DNA from: an uncultured Colwellia sp.
GTDB lineage: Bacteria; Pseudomonadota; Gammaproteobacteria; Enterobacterales; Alteromonadaceae
Direction of reading: 5' to 3'
Assembly (NCBI GenBank): GCA_913063325.1
Contig: CAJXYE010000006.1
Location: 1-64,000 of the forward strand
Length of the DNA stretch: 64,000 nt
Positions 8,518 to 17,055 of this stretch are shown piece after piece; positions within the stretch are counted from its first letter, which is position 1; the number at the start of each line of letters is the position of its first letter. The notes beneath the pieces are model-generated. The model did no database searches, was not told the DNA's origin, and was given only the letters and a program-made list of their open reading frames with translations. Position numbers and translations under genes: made by a program.

Positions 8518-10323
8518 ATGGCAAATAACACTTTTTTAAAACCTAGCTTTTGGTCGCGCAGACTAATACTTGGTACTACCGTTTCTGGTGCGGTTATCTT
8601 TTTTATTGTCGGTATCGTTTTCTGGGGTGGTTTTAACACTGCTATGGAAGCAACCAATACCACAGAGTTTTGTATTGGTTGTCATGAAATGGAAGCCAAT
8701 GTTTACCAAGAATATAAACCATCTATTCACTTTTCTAACCGTACAGGGGTTAGAGCCGGTTGTCCTGACTGTCATGTTCCAAAACCTTGGATACATAAAG
8801 TGGTTCGAAAAATTCAAGCATCAAAAGAGGTTTTCTCTTGGTTAACAGGTAAGCTTGATACCAAAGAAAAATTCAATGAACATCGATTTGAATTGGCGCA
8901 AAGTGTTTGGCATGCGATGAAATCGACTGATTCAAGAGAATGTCGTAATTGTCATAACTTTGAATCAATGAACCCTGAGTTCCAAAAGCCACGTGCACGT
9001 AAACAGCATTTAAATGCTTTTGAAACAGGGCAAACCTGCATCGATTGTCATAAAGGTATTGCTCATAACGATGTGCGCGATAAACTTTCTGAGGAAGAGC
9101 TTGAAGAACTTGAAGCGCCCAACCCTGAGTATATTCGTGAGGTACCACAGGCTTACCGTGATGGCTTAGCTCGAGTTGAAGCAAAAGAAGCAGCAGCAAA
9201 AGCTGAACTTAAAGCAGAAAAAGTGGCCGAAAAAGCTAAGACTGAACAGAAGATTGCGGACGCAGTTGCTCAAGCATTAGCAAGTTCAGGAGCCAGCGCT
9301 GTTAAAGATAAAGGCACAACAGCATCTGCTGCTCCAACTGCAGCAAGTAGTATTAATGTTGATTGGACTAAAGCAAAGTCTACAGATATCGGTGTTTTCT
9401 ATCCTGGTACCGCATCTTTAGAGTGGATTTTAGGTCGTAAACATGGCGGAAAACGTGCCTTTACTAAAGGTGATCGCTGTATTGAATGTCACGGTGAAGA
9501 AATCGCCGATATTGGTAACAACATTGTTTCTGGTGAAAGTGAGAAAGACCTTGAGCCAAATGTTATCCCTGGTAAACGTGGTAGCTTTGATGTAACTATT
9601 GATGCTACGCATGATAGCGATAATCTTTATTTGAGATTTAGCTGGCCTGAAGGTGAACATGCTGCAGTACCCTTTGTAGAAGGTGGCAAAATGGACCCTG
9701 AGAATCCAATGAAAATTGCCTTTATGCTTGCTACTGATGATGTTGAATATGCTGATAGAGCCGGTTGTTGGGGAACGTGTCATGCAGATGCCAACTCTAT
9801 GCCATTTGCTCCAGATGCAGATACCTTAAAAGGTAGTGATTTAGCTAAACGTTTAGACTTTAACACTGTACCTGGTACGGGCGTAACTAAGTATCTTAAA
9901 GGATCTCGTACTAAGTTGGAGCTGAAAGGTCGGCGTGGTAAGGCACTTGGTGGCTGGGATAAGCTTAAAGACGAAGCTGATATCAAGGCTGCACAAGAAG
10001 CTAATCAATTTATGGATATTGTCCGTTATAAGTCGGGTACTAAAGAAGTAGAAGATGGCCAGATCTTAGCGCAGCGTGACATGCATAAAGGTGTTGGTGC
10101 TACGGTTGAAGCATCACTTAAAGGTGGTACTTGGTCAGTTATTATTAAGCGTAAGCTGAAATCTGACAGTGCTGGTGATGTAAGCATTGAAGCAGGTAAA
10201 GTATATAACTTTGGTTTTGCTATTCATGACGATTACTCAAGCGCCCGTTATCATCATGTATCATTTGGCTATAAACTAGCTCTTGATAATGCTGATGCAG
10301 AGATTAACGCTACTAAGCAATAG
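8518..10323 (+). CDS. NapC/NirT tetraheme cytochrome fused to an EB_dh-type heme domain
   Basis: This 601-residue protein has an N-terminal membrane anchor (about residues 16-38) and a NapC/NirT domain with four CXXCH sites at 52, 82, 142 and 174. In that family the domain passes electrons from quinol to periplasmic reductases. An Ala/Lys/Glu-rich linker, probably helical, spans about 215-275. A C-terminal part of about 320 residues resembles the heme-binding domain of ethylbenzene-dehydrogenase-like proteins and starts with a fifth CXXCH (CIECH, 321-325). It also has CWGTCH at 417-422, a CX3CH arrangement. NirT alone is near 200 residues, so this is a fusion. Lying directly after nirS, it is the likely electron donor to nitrite reduction; that is inferred. 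Confidence 0.85.
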   Translation: MANNTFLKPSFWSRRLILGTTVSGAVIFFIVGIVFWGGFNTAMEATNTTEFCIGCHEMEANVYQEYKPSIHFSNRTGVRAGCPDCHVPKPWIHKVVRKIQASKEVFSWLTGKLDTKEKFNEHRFELAQSVWHAMKSTDSRECRNCHNFESMNPEFQKPRARKQHLNAFETGQTCIDCHKGIAHNDVRDKLSEEELEELEAPNPEYIREVPQAYRDGLARVEAKEAAAKAELKAEKVAEKAKTEQKIADAVAQALASSGASAVKDKGTTASAAPTAASSINVDWTKAKSTDIGVFYPGTASLEWILGRKHGGKRAFTKGDRCIECHGEEIADIGNNIVSGESEKDLEPNVIPGKRGSFDVTIDATHDSDNLYLRFSWPEGEHAAVPFVEGGKMDPENPMKIAFMLATDDVEYADRAGCWGTCHADANSMPFAPDADTLKGSDLAKRLDFNTVPGTGVTKYLKGSRTKLELKGRRGKALGGWDKLKDEADIKAAQEANQFMDIVRYKSGTKEVEDGQILAQRDMHKGVGATVEASLKGGTWSVIIKRKLKSDSAGDVSIEAGKVYNFGFAIHDDYSSARYHHVSFGYKLALDNADAEINATKQ

Positions 10324-10345
10324 TTTGAGTTAACCTTGTTGATAC

Positions 10346-10391
10346 TAAGCCTCTTGCCCTTACTTGAAAAAGTAAAGCAAGGGGCTTTTTT
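10346..10391 (+). terminator. Terminator after the NirT fusion gene
   Basis: AGCCTCTTGC at 10348-10357 pairs with GCAAGGGGCT at 10377-10386 (one G-T pair), followed by TTTTT. It ends the plus-strand nitrite reductase region 24 bp after the stop codon. Confidence 0.8.
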
Positions 10392-10500
10392 ATGTGCTTA
10401 TCTTTATTAGCAATGACATCACTCTAGCAAGTGGTATAATTACTTTATTCCACCAGTTAACCCATATTCAGTTGGCACCTTAAGCCATCTAGGAAGCATA

Positions 10501-10914
10501 ATGACCGATAAAGATATTTATAAAAATAATCCGCTACATGGCACTAGCCTTGAGACAGTATTAACGACCTTAGTTAATCATTATAGCTTTGAAATTTTAG
10601 CCGCTTACATGAACTTAAACTGCTTTAAGCAAAATGCCAGTATTGAGTCGAGCATGAAGTTTTTGAAAAAAACATCATGGGCACAAGAAAAAGTAGAAGC
10701 ATTTTATATGTACCAATACCATAGTTTGCCTAAAGCTGATGATGCTAACTTTGAATTGCCGCCACGTGATCGTATTGTGCCATCAGGCTTAGAGCAAAGG
10801 CCACCAAAAGAATTGAGCTTAGATGATGCAGAAGAATTGCGTATCAAACAGGCTAAGAAAACTCGCGAACGCGCTGCGGCTTCAACTTCCGCTAACCCTT
10901 GGGGAAATAGGTAA
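10501..10914 (+). CDS. VF530 family DNA-binding protein (DUF2132)
   Basis: This small 137-residue protein has a VF530-type domain over residues 9-75 (NPLHGTSLETVLTTLVNHY, then KFLKKTSWAQEKVEAFYMY), a double-stranded-DNA-binding fold whose physiological role is unknown. The remaining 60 residues are a charged, probably disordered tail ending in NPWGNR. An AGGAAG ribosome site precedes the ATG. It stands alone between a terminator and a gap. Confidence 0.8.
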   Translation: MTDKDIYKNNPLHGTSLETVLTTLVNHYSFEILAAYMNLNCFKQNASIESSMKFLKKTSWAQEKVEAFYMYQYHSLPKADDANFELPPRDRIVPSGLEQRPPKELSLDDAEELRIKQAKKTRERAAASTSANPWGNR

Positions 10915-11031
10915 CTGCCAGCCAGTAATAGATAGTTAGCTGCTATGATTTCTTACACTTTGTGTATTGAATTATAGTGGCGTAGCGCATATTGTAATTA
11001 TCACTTAAAGTACTTATTGGTAAGGATACTT

Positions 11032-11202
11032 ATGAAAACTCTTCATAAATGGATAATTTTGTCTGCATTGTTATTCGCTGCAATTGCTTCATATAGTTAT
11101 GGATCTTCGCAGGGAGTCGTTGCCTTTATTCTCATTGGTATTATTTTTGAGCTTACTTTTTGGCTTAAACTCTTTAAGAAAAAATCACACACCGATAGTT
11201 AA
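11032..11202 (+). CDS. Small membrane protein, unknown
   Basis: This 56-residue peptide has two hydrophobic segments (WIILSALLFAAIASYSYG and VVAFILIGIIFELTFWL) and a basic end (KLFKKKSH). I chose the ATG at 11032, which follows TAAGGA, over a TTG 15 bp upstream. I do not recognise the family. Confidence 0.5.
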   Translation: MKTLHKWIILSALLFAAIASYSYGSSQGVVAFILIGIIFELTFWLKLFKKKSHTDS

Positions 11203-11298
11203 GATTAGATGTTATTGGGCAGGTACTAAAGAACCTGTTTAAACCGCCTTTCACAGCTTTAATTATTGTCCTTAAATAGTAGTTCCACTTGGTTAGTT

Positions 11299-11931
11299 AT
11301 GGATTTATTTTCTGCTTTGCTCGATGAGCCTATTAATATTTTACCTAGCGATGGTATAGTTAACTATTACGGCGAGATTATGCCACTTAGTGATAGTGAC
11401 TATTATTTTGAGCAGTTATTGAATACCGTTGCTTGGCGCTGCGATCAAGCTTTTGTGCTAGGTAAAATCATTGAAACGAAAAGAAAAGTAGCTTGGTGCG
11501 CTGATACCATTGATGGTAAACCGTTTTCTTATAGCTATTCAGGAGTCACTAGATACTCAATCCCGTTTACTAACGAGCTGTTAATACTCAAACAGTTAGT
11601 TGAGCAACATACTAATGAAACCTATAACTCATGCCTATTAAACCTTTATCACTCTGGTGAAGAGGGCATGGCCTGGCACAGTGATGGTGAGGCTGATTTG
11701 AAAGAGCATGGCGCTATTGCTTCACTCAGTTTTGGTGCAGAGCGAAAATTTGCCTTTAAACATAAGCTTTCTAAACAAGTTGTACCCTTGCAACTTAAAC
11801 CCGGCAGCTTGTTAGTAATGAAAGGCACTACCCAGCAACACTGGTTACACCGTTTACCTCCGACTAAAAAAGTATCTGAGCCCCGAATAAACCTCACCTT
11901 TAGGACAATCGATAAGCCTGAGCTTAAGTAA
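11299..11931 (+). CDS. alkB: AlkB-like 2-oxoglutarate/Fe(II) dioxygenase (DNA repair)
   Basis: This protein belongs to the AlkB family, which removes alkyl groups from DNA bases by oxidative demethylation. Iron ligands are visible in WHSDGE (H and D of HXD) and in the distal H of QQHWLHRL. The oxoglutarate-binding arginine is in PRINLTFR. The NLYHSGEEGMAWHSD core is typical of the ALKBH2-like bacterial branch. I chose the ATG giving MDLFSALL (210 residues), which matches the usual N-terminus; a TTG 33 bp upstream is possible. It appears monocistronic. Confidence 0.88.
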   Translation: MDLFSALLDEPINILPSDGIVNYYGEIMPLSDSDYYFEQLLNTVAWRCDQAFVLGKIIETKRKVAWCADTIDGKPFSYSYSGVTRYSIPFTNELLILKQLVEQHTNETYNSCLLNLYHSGEEGMAWHSDGEADLKEHGAIASLSFGAERKFAFKHKLSKQVVPLQLKPGSLLVMKGTTQQHWLHRLPPTKKVSEPRINLTFRTIDKPELK

Positions 11932-11990
11932 TTTAGTTTTACGAATACTTATTGTGGCTTAAAATATGCAAACTATTACTGTAACGAGTA

Positions 11991-12146
11991 TTGAAGATCA
12001 ACGAGTGTCAAAAAGCACATATCACGTTAATTAACGCTTATTCTTTATTCGCTATAGCCGATAAAGAGTTAAAGGGTGATCTTATATCACAAGCATTGTT
12101 AACTGAGTTTGTGCATCATATTAATGGTGAGCATTATGACTATTGA
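11991..12146 (+). CDS. Short hypothetical open frame
   Basis: An open frame of 51 codons from a TTG has protein-like composition (ITLINAYSLFAIADKELKGD, ending NGEHYDY). Its stop overlaps the ATG of the next small gene in the string ATGACTATTGA, an arrangement seen in coupled genes. There is no strong ribosome site and no family I recognise, so it may be the remnant of a longer gene. Confidence 0.3.
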   Translation: MKINECQKAHITLINAYSLFAIADKELKGDLISQALLTEFVHHINGEHYDY

Positions 12147-12318
12147 AAAGAAACGGCATTACCTGTTATACGGTAATCGTACGATAATTTATGTAGCAAG
12201 TCTGATTGGACTTTATTTTGATGTGAATATAGCTTATGTAATAGCCTTAACCCTTTGGTTATGGCTACCACAGTGTTTATTACTTGAATTGAATTTACTG
12301 AAAGCTATCAAACATTAG
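12136..12318 (+). CDS. Small membrane protein, unknown
   Basis: This 60-residue peptide from the ATG after GGTGAG has two hydrophobic stretches (IIYVASLIGLYF and IAYVIALTLWLWLPQCLLLE). It overlaps the end of the preceding short frame by 11 bases. No family is recognised. These two short frames are all I see in the 428-bp stretch between alkB and the next gene. Confidence 0.4.
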   Translation: MTIEKKRHYLLYGNRTIIYVASLIGLYFDVNIAYVIALTLWLWLPQCLLLELNLLKAIKH

Positions 12319-12359
12319 TTTTACTGCCAGTTGCAAAGTGCAAAGAAAAACGCAAATTG

Positions 12360-12935
12360 CTAGGCACTAAGGTGTACGTAAGATGCCGTACTTGGCATCA
12401 TTAAACTATTGTAAGCGTCAACTTGTTTATTAGCTAATGGTTGATTATTTACGCTTTTTACCGCCTCATTAATATTGGTAACTGAGCTTGCGGATAATGT
12501 ATCTATTCCTTCATGTTCACCATCAATACTAGGCAACTGACCTACACCATTTTTTATAGTCTGATGTAATTCATATAATTCAGCATAAGTGTTGGTTAAT
12601 GCTGACACTGCACTGCTATTTTCACTCGTCTTAATAGTACTTGATGATGTATCGTCATCAATACTGGTTTGTAAATAGATATCAAAGAGCTTTTGCTGTT
12701 GCTGATAATAAGACTGCATCAAATCAATATCTTTAGCTGTTTGGTAGTTTGATTTCACATTTCCAACCTGTTCAGCTATTTTGTCATCAGTACCTTGTTG
12801 CACTGTGTTCTTCTGCTCAGGTGTCAAAATATCGCTAAAGTTAGGACGTTGCTTTGGTTGAGGTATGGGAGGTGCAATCGGTTGAATAGTTTGAGTCGAT
12901 GTAGATATACCAGAAGAAGCTATTTGCATTGTCAT
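12360..12935 (-). CDS. Hypothetical protein with polar, low-complexity sequence
   Basis: This 191-residue protein has no recognised domain. The N-terminus (MTMQIASSGISTSTQTIQ) is Ser/Thr-rich, followed by a Pro-rich stretch (APPIPQPKQRP) and then Gln/Asp/Ser-rich sequence with a possible helix (YYQQQQKLFDIYLQ). No signal peptide or membrane segment is visible. I chose the ATG at 12933-12935 because AAGGTGG lies six bases upstream; a GTG nine bases earlier sits inside that ribosome site. It is convergent with the small plus-strand frames. Confidence 0.55.
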   Translation of the reverse strand: MTMQIASSGISTSTQTIQPIAPPIPQPKQRPNFSDILTPEQKNTVQQGTDDKIAEQVGNVKSNYQTAKDIDLMQSYYQQQQKLFDIYLQTSIDDDTSSSTIKTSENSSAVSALTNTYAELYELHQTIKNGVGQLPSIDGEHEGIDTLSASSVTNINEAVKSVNNQPLANKQVDAYNSLMMPSTASYVHLSA

Positions 12936-13182
12936 ATTAACCACCTTGCCTATTACTCGCTTAAGAAATTAAGCTTTACAAAATCAGAGATTGATTTGAT
13001 AGTGATAGGATAGTGAAAGTGGCGCTATTAAGTTGTTGTCGTTTGTAAACACTGTGAAACAACTTGTTGTTTGTATTTTGTACAGGAGAGGGGTGATTTT
13101 CTGGTGGGAGTTTTACAATGCTAGCGAGTTATTATTACCACTTACTAGCATTAGACAGACGCAGATATTTTCATCGGACTAG

Positions 13183-14598
13183 TTAATTTTGACTAGGGTC
13201 TAAATGTTCATACTCTGCTTTAATTTCAAGAATAACCTTTAGTCTTGCTTCTGCCATAGCCTCTTTAATCGCTAAGCCCTTTAATCCTTGCTCAACAAAG
13301 CTTTTTGCGGTGACTTCTCTGGCTGCTTTTGCTGCTGCTTGCAAGTATTGTTCTTGCGGGTAAGGGCGATTTTCAAAGCCTAAGCGCCCGAGAAAATCAG
13401 ATTTACATGCTATTAAAAAGTAATCAAACTCCTGGGGTTTTCGCCAAATATCCAGTTGATCAAACATCTTTAAAATAGTGCTGGCTTTAAGCTCAAAGGC
13501 TTTATGGCAGTGTAAGTGAAACTCACACACCTTTAAAGCAAGTTGTTTATAGTGGCTTGGTACTTTAAGTTGCTTACATATTTTCTCTACTAGGGGTAAA
13601 CCTGCTTTTTCATGACCTTTATGGCTAGGCCATAAATGATCAGAAGTGATGCCTTTACCTAAGTCATGGCATAGTGCAGCAAAACGGATCGCCGTTTTAC
13701 TGTCACCCTTGTTATCACTTTTATCATCAACACTACCTTCAGCACTGTCTTCAAAGAAAGCTTGTGTCAGTAATACTGATTGCTGTAGTACCATCATGGT
13801 ATGCACGCCGCTGCATATTTCAGGATGCCAAAGGGCTGGGTTTGGTATTCCCCATAACACAGCTAGCTCAGGCCATAATTCTTCTAAGGCTCCACATTGT
13901 TGTAATACTTGAAAAAAGACTTCAGGGTTGCCAGAATTAATATCAGAGTTAGCACCACCATCGGCTAGGCTTAATTGCATTTCTTGCCAAACACGTTCAG
14001 GTGTTAAACTTTTTAGCTCGCCGCTTTGACTAATTTCTTGCATAAGAGCAAGAGTTTCATCAGCAATGGTAAAACCATACTTATGATAGCGGGCTGCAAA
14101 ACGTGCTACGCGTAATACCCGTAAAGGATCTTCGATGAATGCGTCACTGACATGGCGTAAAATACGATCGTTAAGATCCTTTTGACCATGGTAGGGATCG
14201 ATAATTTGACCGTCATCATCCATTGCCATAGCGTTAACCGTGAGATCTCGACGTTTTAAATCTTCTTCAATGGTTACGTCAGGGGCGAAGTAACAGCTAA
14301 AGCCAGTATATCCTTGACCTTGTTTACGTTCAGTACGGGCAAGTGCGTATTCTGCTTTTGTCTTGGGGTGTAAAAAAACCGGGAAATCTTTGCCCACCTG
14401 CACAAAACCTAGCTTAAGCATTTCTTTAACACTACTACCAACCACTAAATAATCTTTGTCTTTAACCGCTCTGTTGAGTAGCTGATCACGTACAGCACCA
14501 CCGACTAGGTAAGTGTTAAGTTCGCTATTTTTATTTTCAGAGTTGCTGGTTGACAAGGTACGACCAAAATGAAGAGGAGATTGACTAAAGTGTATCAC
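13183..14598 (-). CDS. cca: CCA-adding tRNA nucleotidyltransferase with HD domain
   Basis: This enzyme adds and repairs the 3' CCA end of tRNAs. The nucleotidyltransferase core shows LVGGAVRDQLL, the catalytic DKDYLV, RRDLTVNAMAMD, and DPLRVLRVARFAARY. A C-terminal HD phosphohydrolase domain has CHDLGKG. The 471-residue length exceeds the usual 410 or so, partly from a 28-residue leader before the conserved YLVGG and a Ser/Asp-rich insert (DSAEGSVDDKSDNKG). The start is uncertain: the upstream codon is GTG with no clear ribosome site, and a TTG 14 codons in is an alternative. Confidence 0.95.
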   Translation of the reverse strand: MIHFSQSPLHFGRTLSTSNSENKNSELNTYLVGGAVRDQLLNRAVKDKDYLVVGSSVKEMLKLGFVQVGKDFPVFLHPKTKAEYALARTERKQGQGYTGFSCYFAPDVTIEEDLKRRDLTVNAMAMDDDGQIIDPYHGQKDLNDRILRHVSDAFIEDPLRVLRVARFAARYHKYGFTIADETLALMQEISQSGELKSLTPERVWQEMQLSLADGGANSDINSGNPEVFFQVLQQCGALEELWPELAVLWGIPNPALWHPEICSGVHTMMVLQQSVLLTQAFFEDSAEGSVDDKSDNKGDSKTAIRFAALCHDLGKGITSDHLWPSHKGHEKAGLPLVEKICKQLKVPSHYKQLALKVCEFHLHCHKAFELKASTILKMFDQLDIWRKPQEFDYFLIACKSDFLGRLGFENRPYPQEQYLQAAAKAAREVTAKSFVEQGLKGLAIKEAMAEARLKVILEIKAEYEHLDPSQN

Positions 14599-14721
14599 AA
14601 GGGAGTGAAAAATTCAGGGAGGTGAGGTTAGAATAAAGCAACATTGAATGCTGCTTATTCTAACTATGTCCTAACTTTTTCCTATTTAGCTGTTGCTAGA
14701 ATTGGTCATCAAAATAGGTGG

Positions 14722-16884
14722 TTAAAATTGATAGTTAACGCCAATATTAACCGTGGTACCTAAACCTTTAATGTTATAACCACCGTAGGTATAACCTTGC
14801 GATTTGGTTGGGTAATAATCTTGATTGAATAAGTTTTCAACACCAATAAAGGCTGACCAATCTTGTGCAAAGTCATAGTTACCACTTAAGTTAACGATTT
14901 GATAACTATCAATAGGACCTTGGTCACCTACATATTTTCCATCAACAGGTTCGAAGCGTTTACGATCACCAACATATAGGTAGTTAACCGCGACACTGAT
15001 ATCATTATTTGGATTCCAGTTAAGATTGATAGTCGCCTTTGGCGGACTAATTTGCTTAGCACCTAAATAAACATCAGCCTCAGTGTTTTTACCTTCAACC
15101 CAGCTGTATGTGGCATTTACCGCCCAAGCATCATTGATGGTGTAATTAATTAACGCTTCATAACCGTAAATTTCTTGTGGTGCACGTACCGGCATATAAA
15201 CACCAGTTACTTCATTGAACTTATTTGTTGTGCCTAGCTCGGAAGTACTGAAATAAGTCGCGAACTCAAAGTGTACCTGCTCGAAATCAGAACTAAAACC
15301 TAGTTCATAATTGTCGATCACAGAAGCTTCTGTTCGGATAAGTGAAATATCAGTAACGGTTGCGGTACGTAATAAGCGACCTGTGTCAGAAATGTCAGCG
15401 CCTTGTGAGTAACTAATAAAAGGACTAAACAGTGGCAGGGCATTATATTTAACGCCGATATTATAAGTTGTCGCTTTATAATTTAAGGTATCGCCAGTGA
15501 CATTAACAGGGACGGAGCATTGGTCAATTTTCTTACATAACTTCAAGGTACTGTAATCATTAACGGTGAGATCAATATCTTCTTGTCTAACACCTAACTT
15601 AATCACTAAATCATCATTATAAATTAGCTTGGTTTGCAAAAATCCGGCGAGGTTTTCCATATCCATTTCAGGTACCCAAACTCTGCCATCAACCATGGGT
15701 TGTGAGGTAACATCATTGAGGGCATCGATACCGTAAATGAAAGTAGTTTCAAGTGAGTCACCATTATCAAAACTAAAATCAACTTGACTGTTTAATGTGA
15801 CTCTTAAACCTGTTTTTTCGGAGTTGATTAACGATTGTCCGCCGGTATAACCTTCATCTAAATTTGCTAAAGTTGGTGAATAAAAGAAAATATTTTCAAC
15901 ATCTTGTTTATAAAGGTCAACCATCAACCCTGTTTGCGAAAAGATTTCATCATCGACATATTTAAGCATCATATTGTGGTTGGTTGGGCCTTGCGGCACA
16001 CCGAGTACTGATTGACCAGGAGCGAGAGGCATGGCTTGAGTTTTTTCACCAATATTAATATTGCCAACTTTATCTATTAAATCTACATCTTGTTTTGATT
16101 GATAATAGTTATAGGTGAACTGTAATGATTTTTCGTCGTCAAAGTGATAACCCACTTTGGCAAAATAATCTTGCATTACTGCATCGGATAGGCCGTATTT
16201 TAAACCTAAAATATCACCGTCAGCATCGCGTTGTAGGCCATTTTCTTCATAGCTGGCGTTAAAAACATAGCTGAAGTTGTTTACCTCACCGTTAATACCA
16301 CCTTCATAACGTTGACCAACAGAGTCTTCTACTTCTACCGCACTAAAGCGGCTTGAAATGCTGGCGTGGCCGCTTAGCGCTTTATCATTATTAGCGCTTT
16401 TGGTGATGTAGTTAATAATACCGCCGGCAGCACCATTACCGTAAATAGAGGTTGCGCCCTTAATCACTTCAATACGCTCAATAACACTCGCATCTAGGGT
16501 CCTGATACCCAGTGAGCCATTACGTAATGGCGTAGATTGTGGTACGCCATCAATCATCACTAAGGGAGCTCGTCCTCGCAGGGTTTGACCTGAGTTACTT
16601 GCTGTACCGGTACTTGGCGCCATACCTGGGACTAAATTTGCTAATAAACTTTGTATCTCAGAGGAGACCTTTAGTTGTGCAGCAATTTGCTTTTGGGTGA
16701 TTATGGTGATGGAGGCTGGAACTTCATCTATGCTTTCAGCAATACGACTTCCAGTAACTATGATACGTTCAATATCTTGTTCTTTCGATTCTTGCTGAAC
16801 TTGACCAGCAGTTGATTGGAGTTCTTGGCTGTGTACTTGGCCGCTTATGACCATTGCCAATAATGTAAGGGATGTTTTTAGCAC
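14722..16884 (-). CDS. TonB-dependent siderophore receptor
   Basis: This 720-residue outer-membrane receptor has a signal peptide (MLKTSLTLLAMVISGQVHS), a TonB-box-like IERIIVTGSR, and a plug domain with GQTLRGR, VMIDGVP and IERIEVIKGATSIYGNGAAGG. A 22-strand-type barrel follows, ending in aromatic F (NIGVNYQF). The plug resembles hydroxamate-type siderophore receptors such as IutA, though the ligand cannot be set from sequence alone. A Fur-like site covers its promoter, so iron repression is expected. No siderophore synthesis genes lie nearby. Confidence 0.9.
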   Translation of the reverse strand: MLKTSLTLLAMVISGQVHSQELQSTAGQVQQESKEQDIERIIVTGSRIAESIDEVPASITIITQKQIAAQLKVSSEIQSLLANLVPGMAPSTGTASNSGQTLRGRAPLVMIDGVPQSTPLRNGSLGIRTLDASVIERIEVIKGATSIYGNGAAGGIINYITKSANNDKALSGHASISSRFSAVEVEDSVGQRYEGGINGEVNNFSYVFNASYEENGLQRDADGDILGLKYGLSDAVMQDYFAKVGYHFDDEKSLQFTYNYYQSKQDVDLIDKVGNINIGEKTQAMPLAPGQSVLGVPQGPTNHNMMLKYVDDEIFSQTGLMVDLYKQDVENIFFYSPTLANLDEGYTGGQSLINSEKTGLRVTLNSQVDFSFDNGDSLETTFIYGIDALNDVTSQPMVDGRVWVPEMDMENLAGFLQTKLIYNDDLVIKLGVRQEDIDLTVNDYSTLKLCKKIDQCSVPVNVTGDTLNYKATTYNIGVKYNALPLFSPFISYSQGADISDTGRLLRTATVTDISLIRTEASVIDNYELGFSSDFEQVHFEFATYFSTSELGTTNKFNEVTGVYMPVRAPQEIYGYEALINYTINDAWAVNATYSWVEGKNTEADVYLGAKQISPPKATINLNWNPNNDISVAVNYLYVGDRKRFEPVDGKYVGDQGPIDSYQIVNLSGNYDFAQDWSAFIGVENLFNQDYYPTKSQGYTYGGYNIKGLGTTVNIGVNYQF

Positions 16885-16928
16885 CGTTTATTCCTTCTAA
16901 GTATTTTAGGTAAATTATTAATCGCGTA

Positions 16929-16953
16929 AATAGTAATGATAATGGTTACTATT
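16929..16953. promoter_or_regulatory. Fur-box-like operator
   Basis: AATAGTAA at 16929-16936 and TTACTATT at 16946-16953 form a perfect 8-bp inverted repeat around TGATAATGG. The centre resembles the Fur consensus core ATGATAAT. It lies 45 bp upstream of the TonB-dependent receptor start and so probably controls it. Confidence 0.65.
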
Positions 16954-17055
16954 TGCAATATATTGTTACGCATTTACTCTAAATCATCTAACTCTTTGAC
17001 ATCCATCAAACAAGGGGGTAATTTTGTACTCTGTTTTTTCTGCACAGCTCCCGTT

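Noticed and set aside
13117-13152. Inverted repeat after cca (AATGCTAG and CTAGCATT)
   Set aside because: The loop is 20 bases and no T run follows on the strand of cca, so terminator function is not supported.
16936-17055. N-terminal extension of the ExeA-GspB protein
   Set aside because: The open frame extends 40 codons upstream, but the family N-terminus begins at MYRNFFSL, and the upstream part overlaps the Fur-like site.
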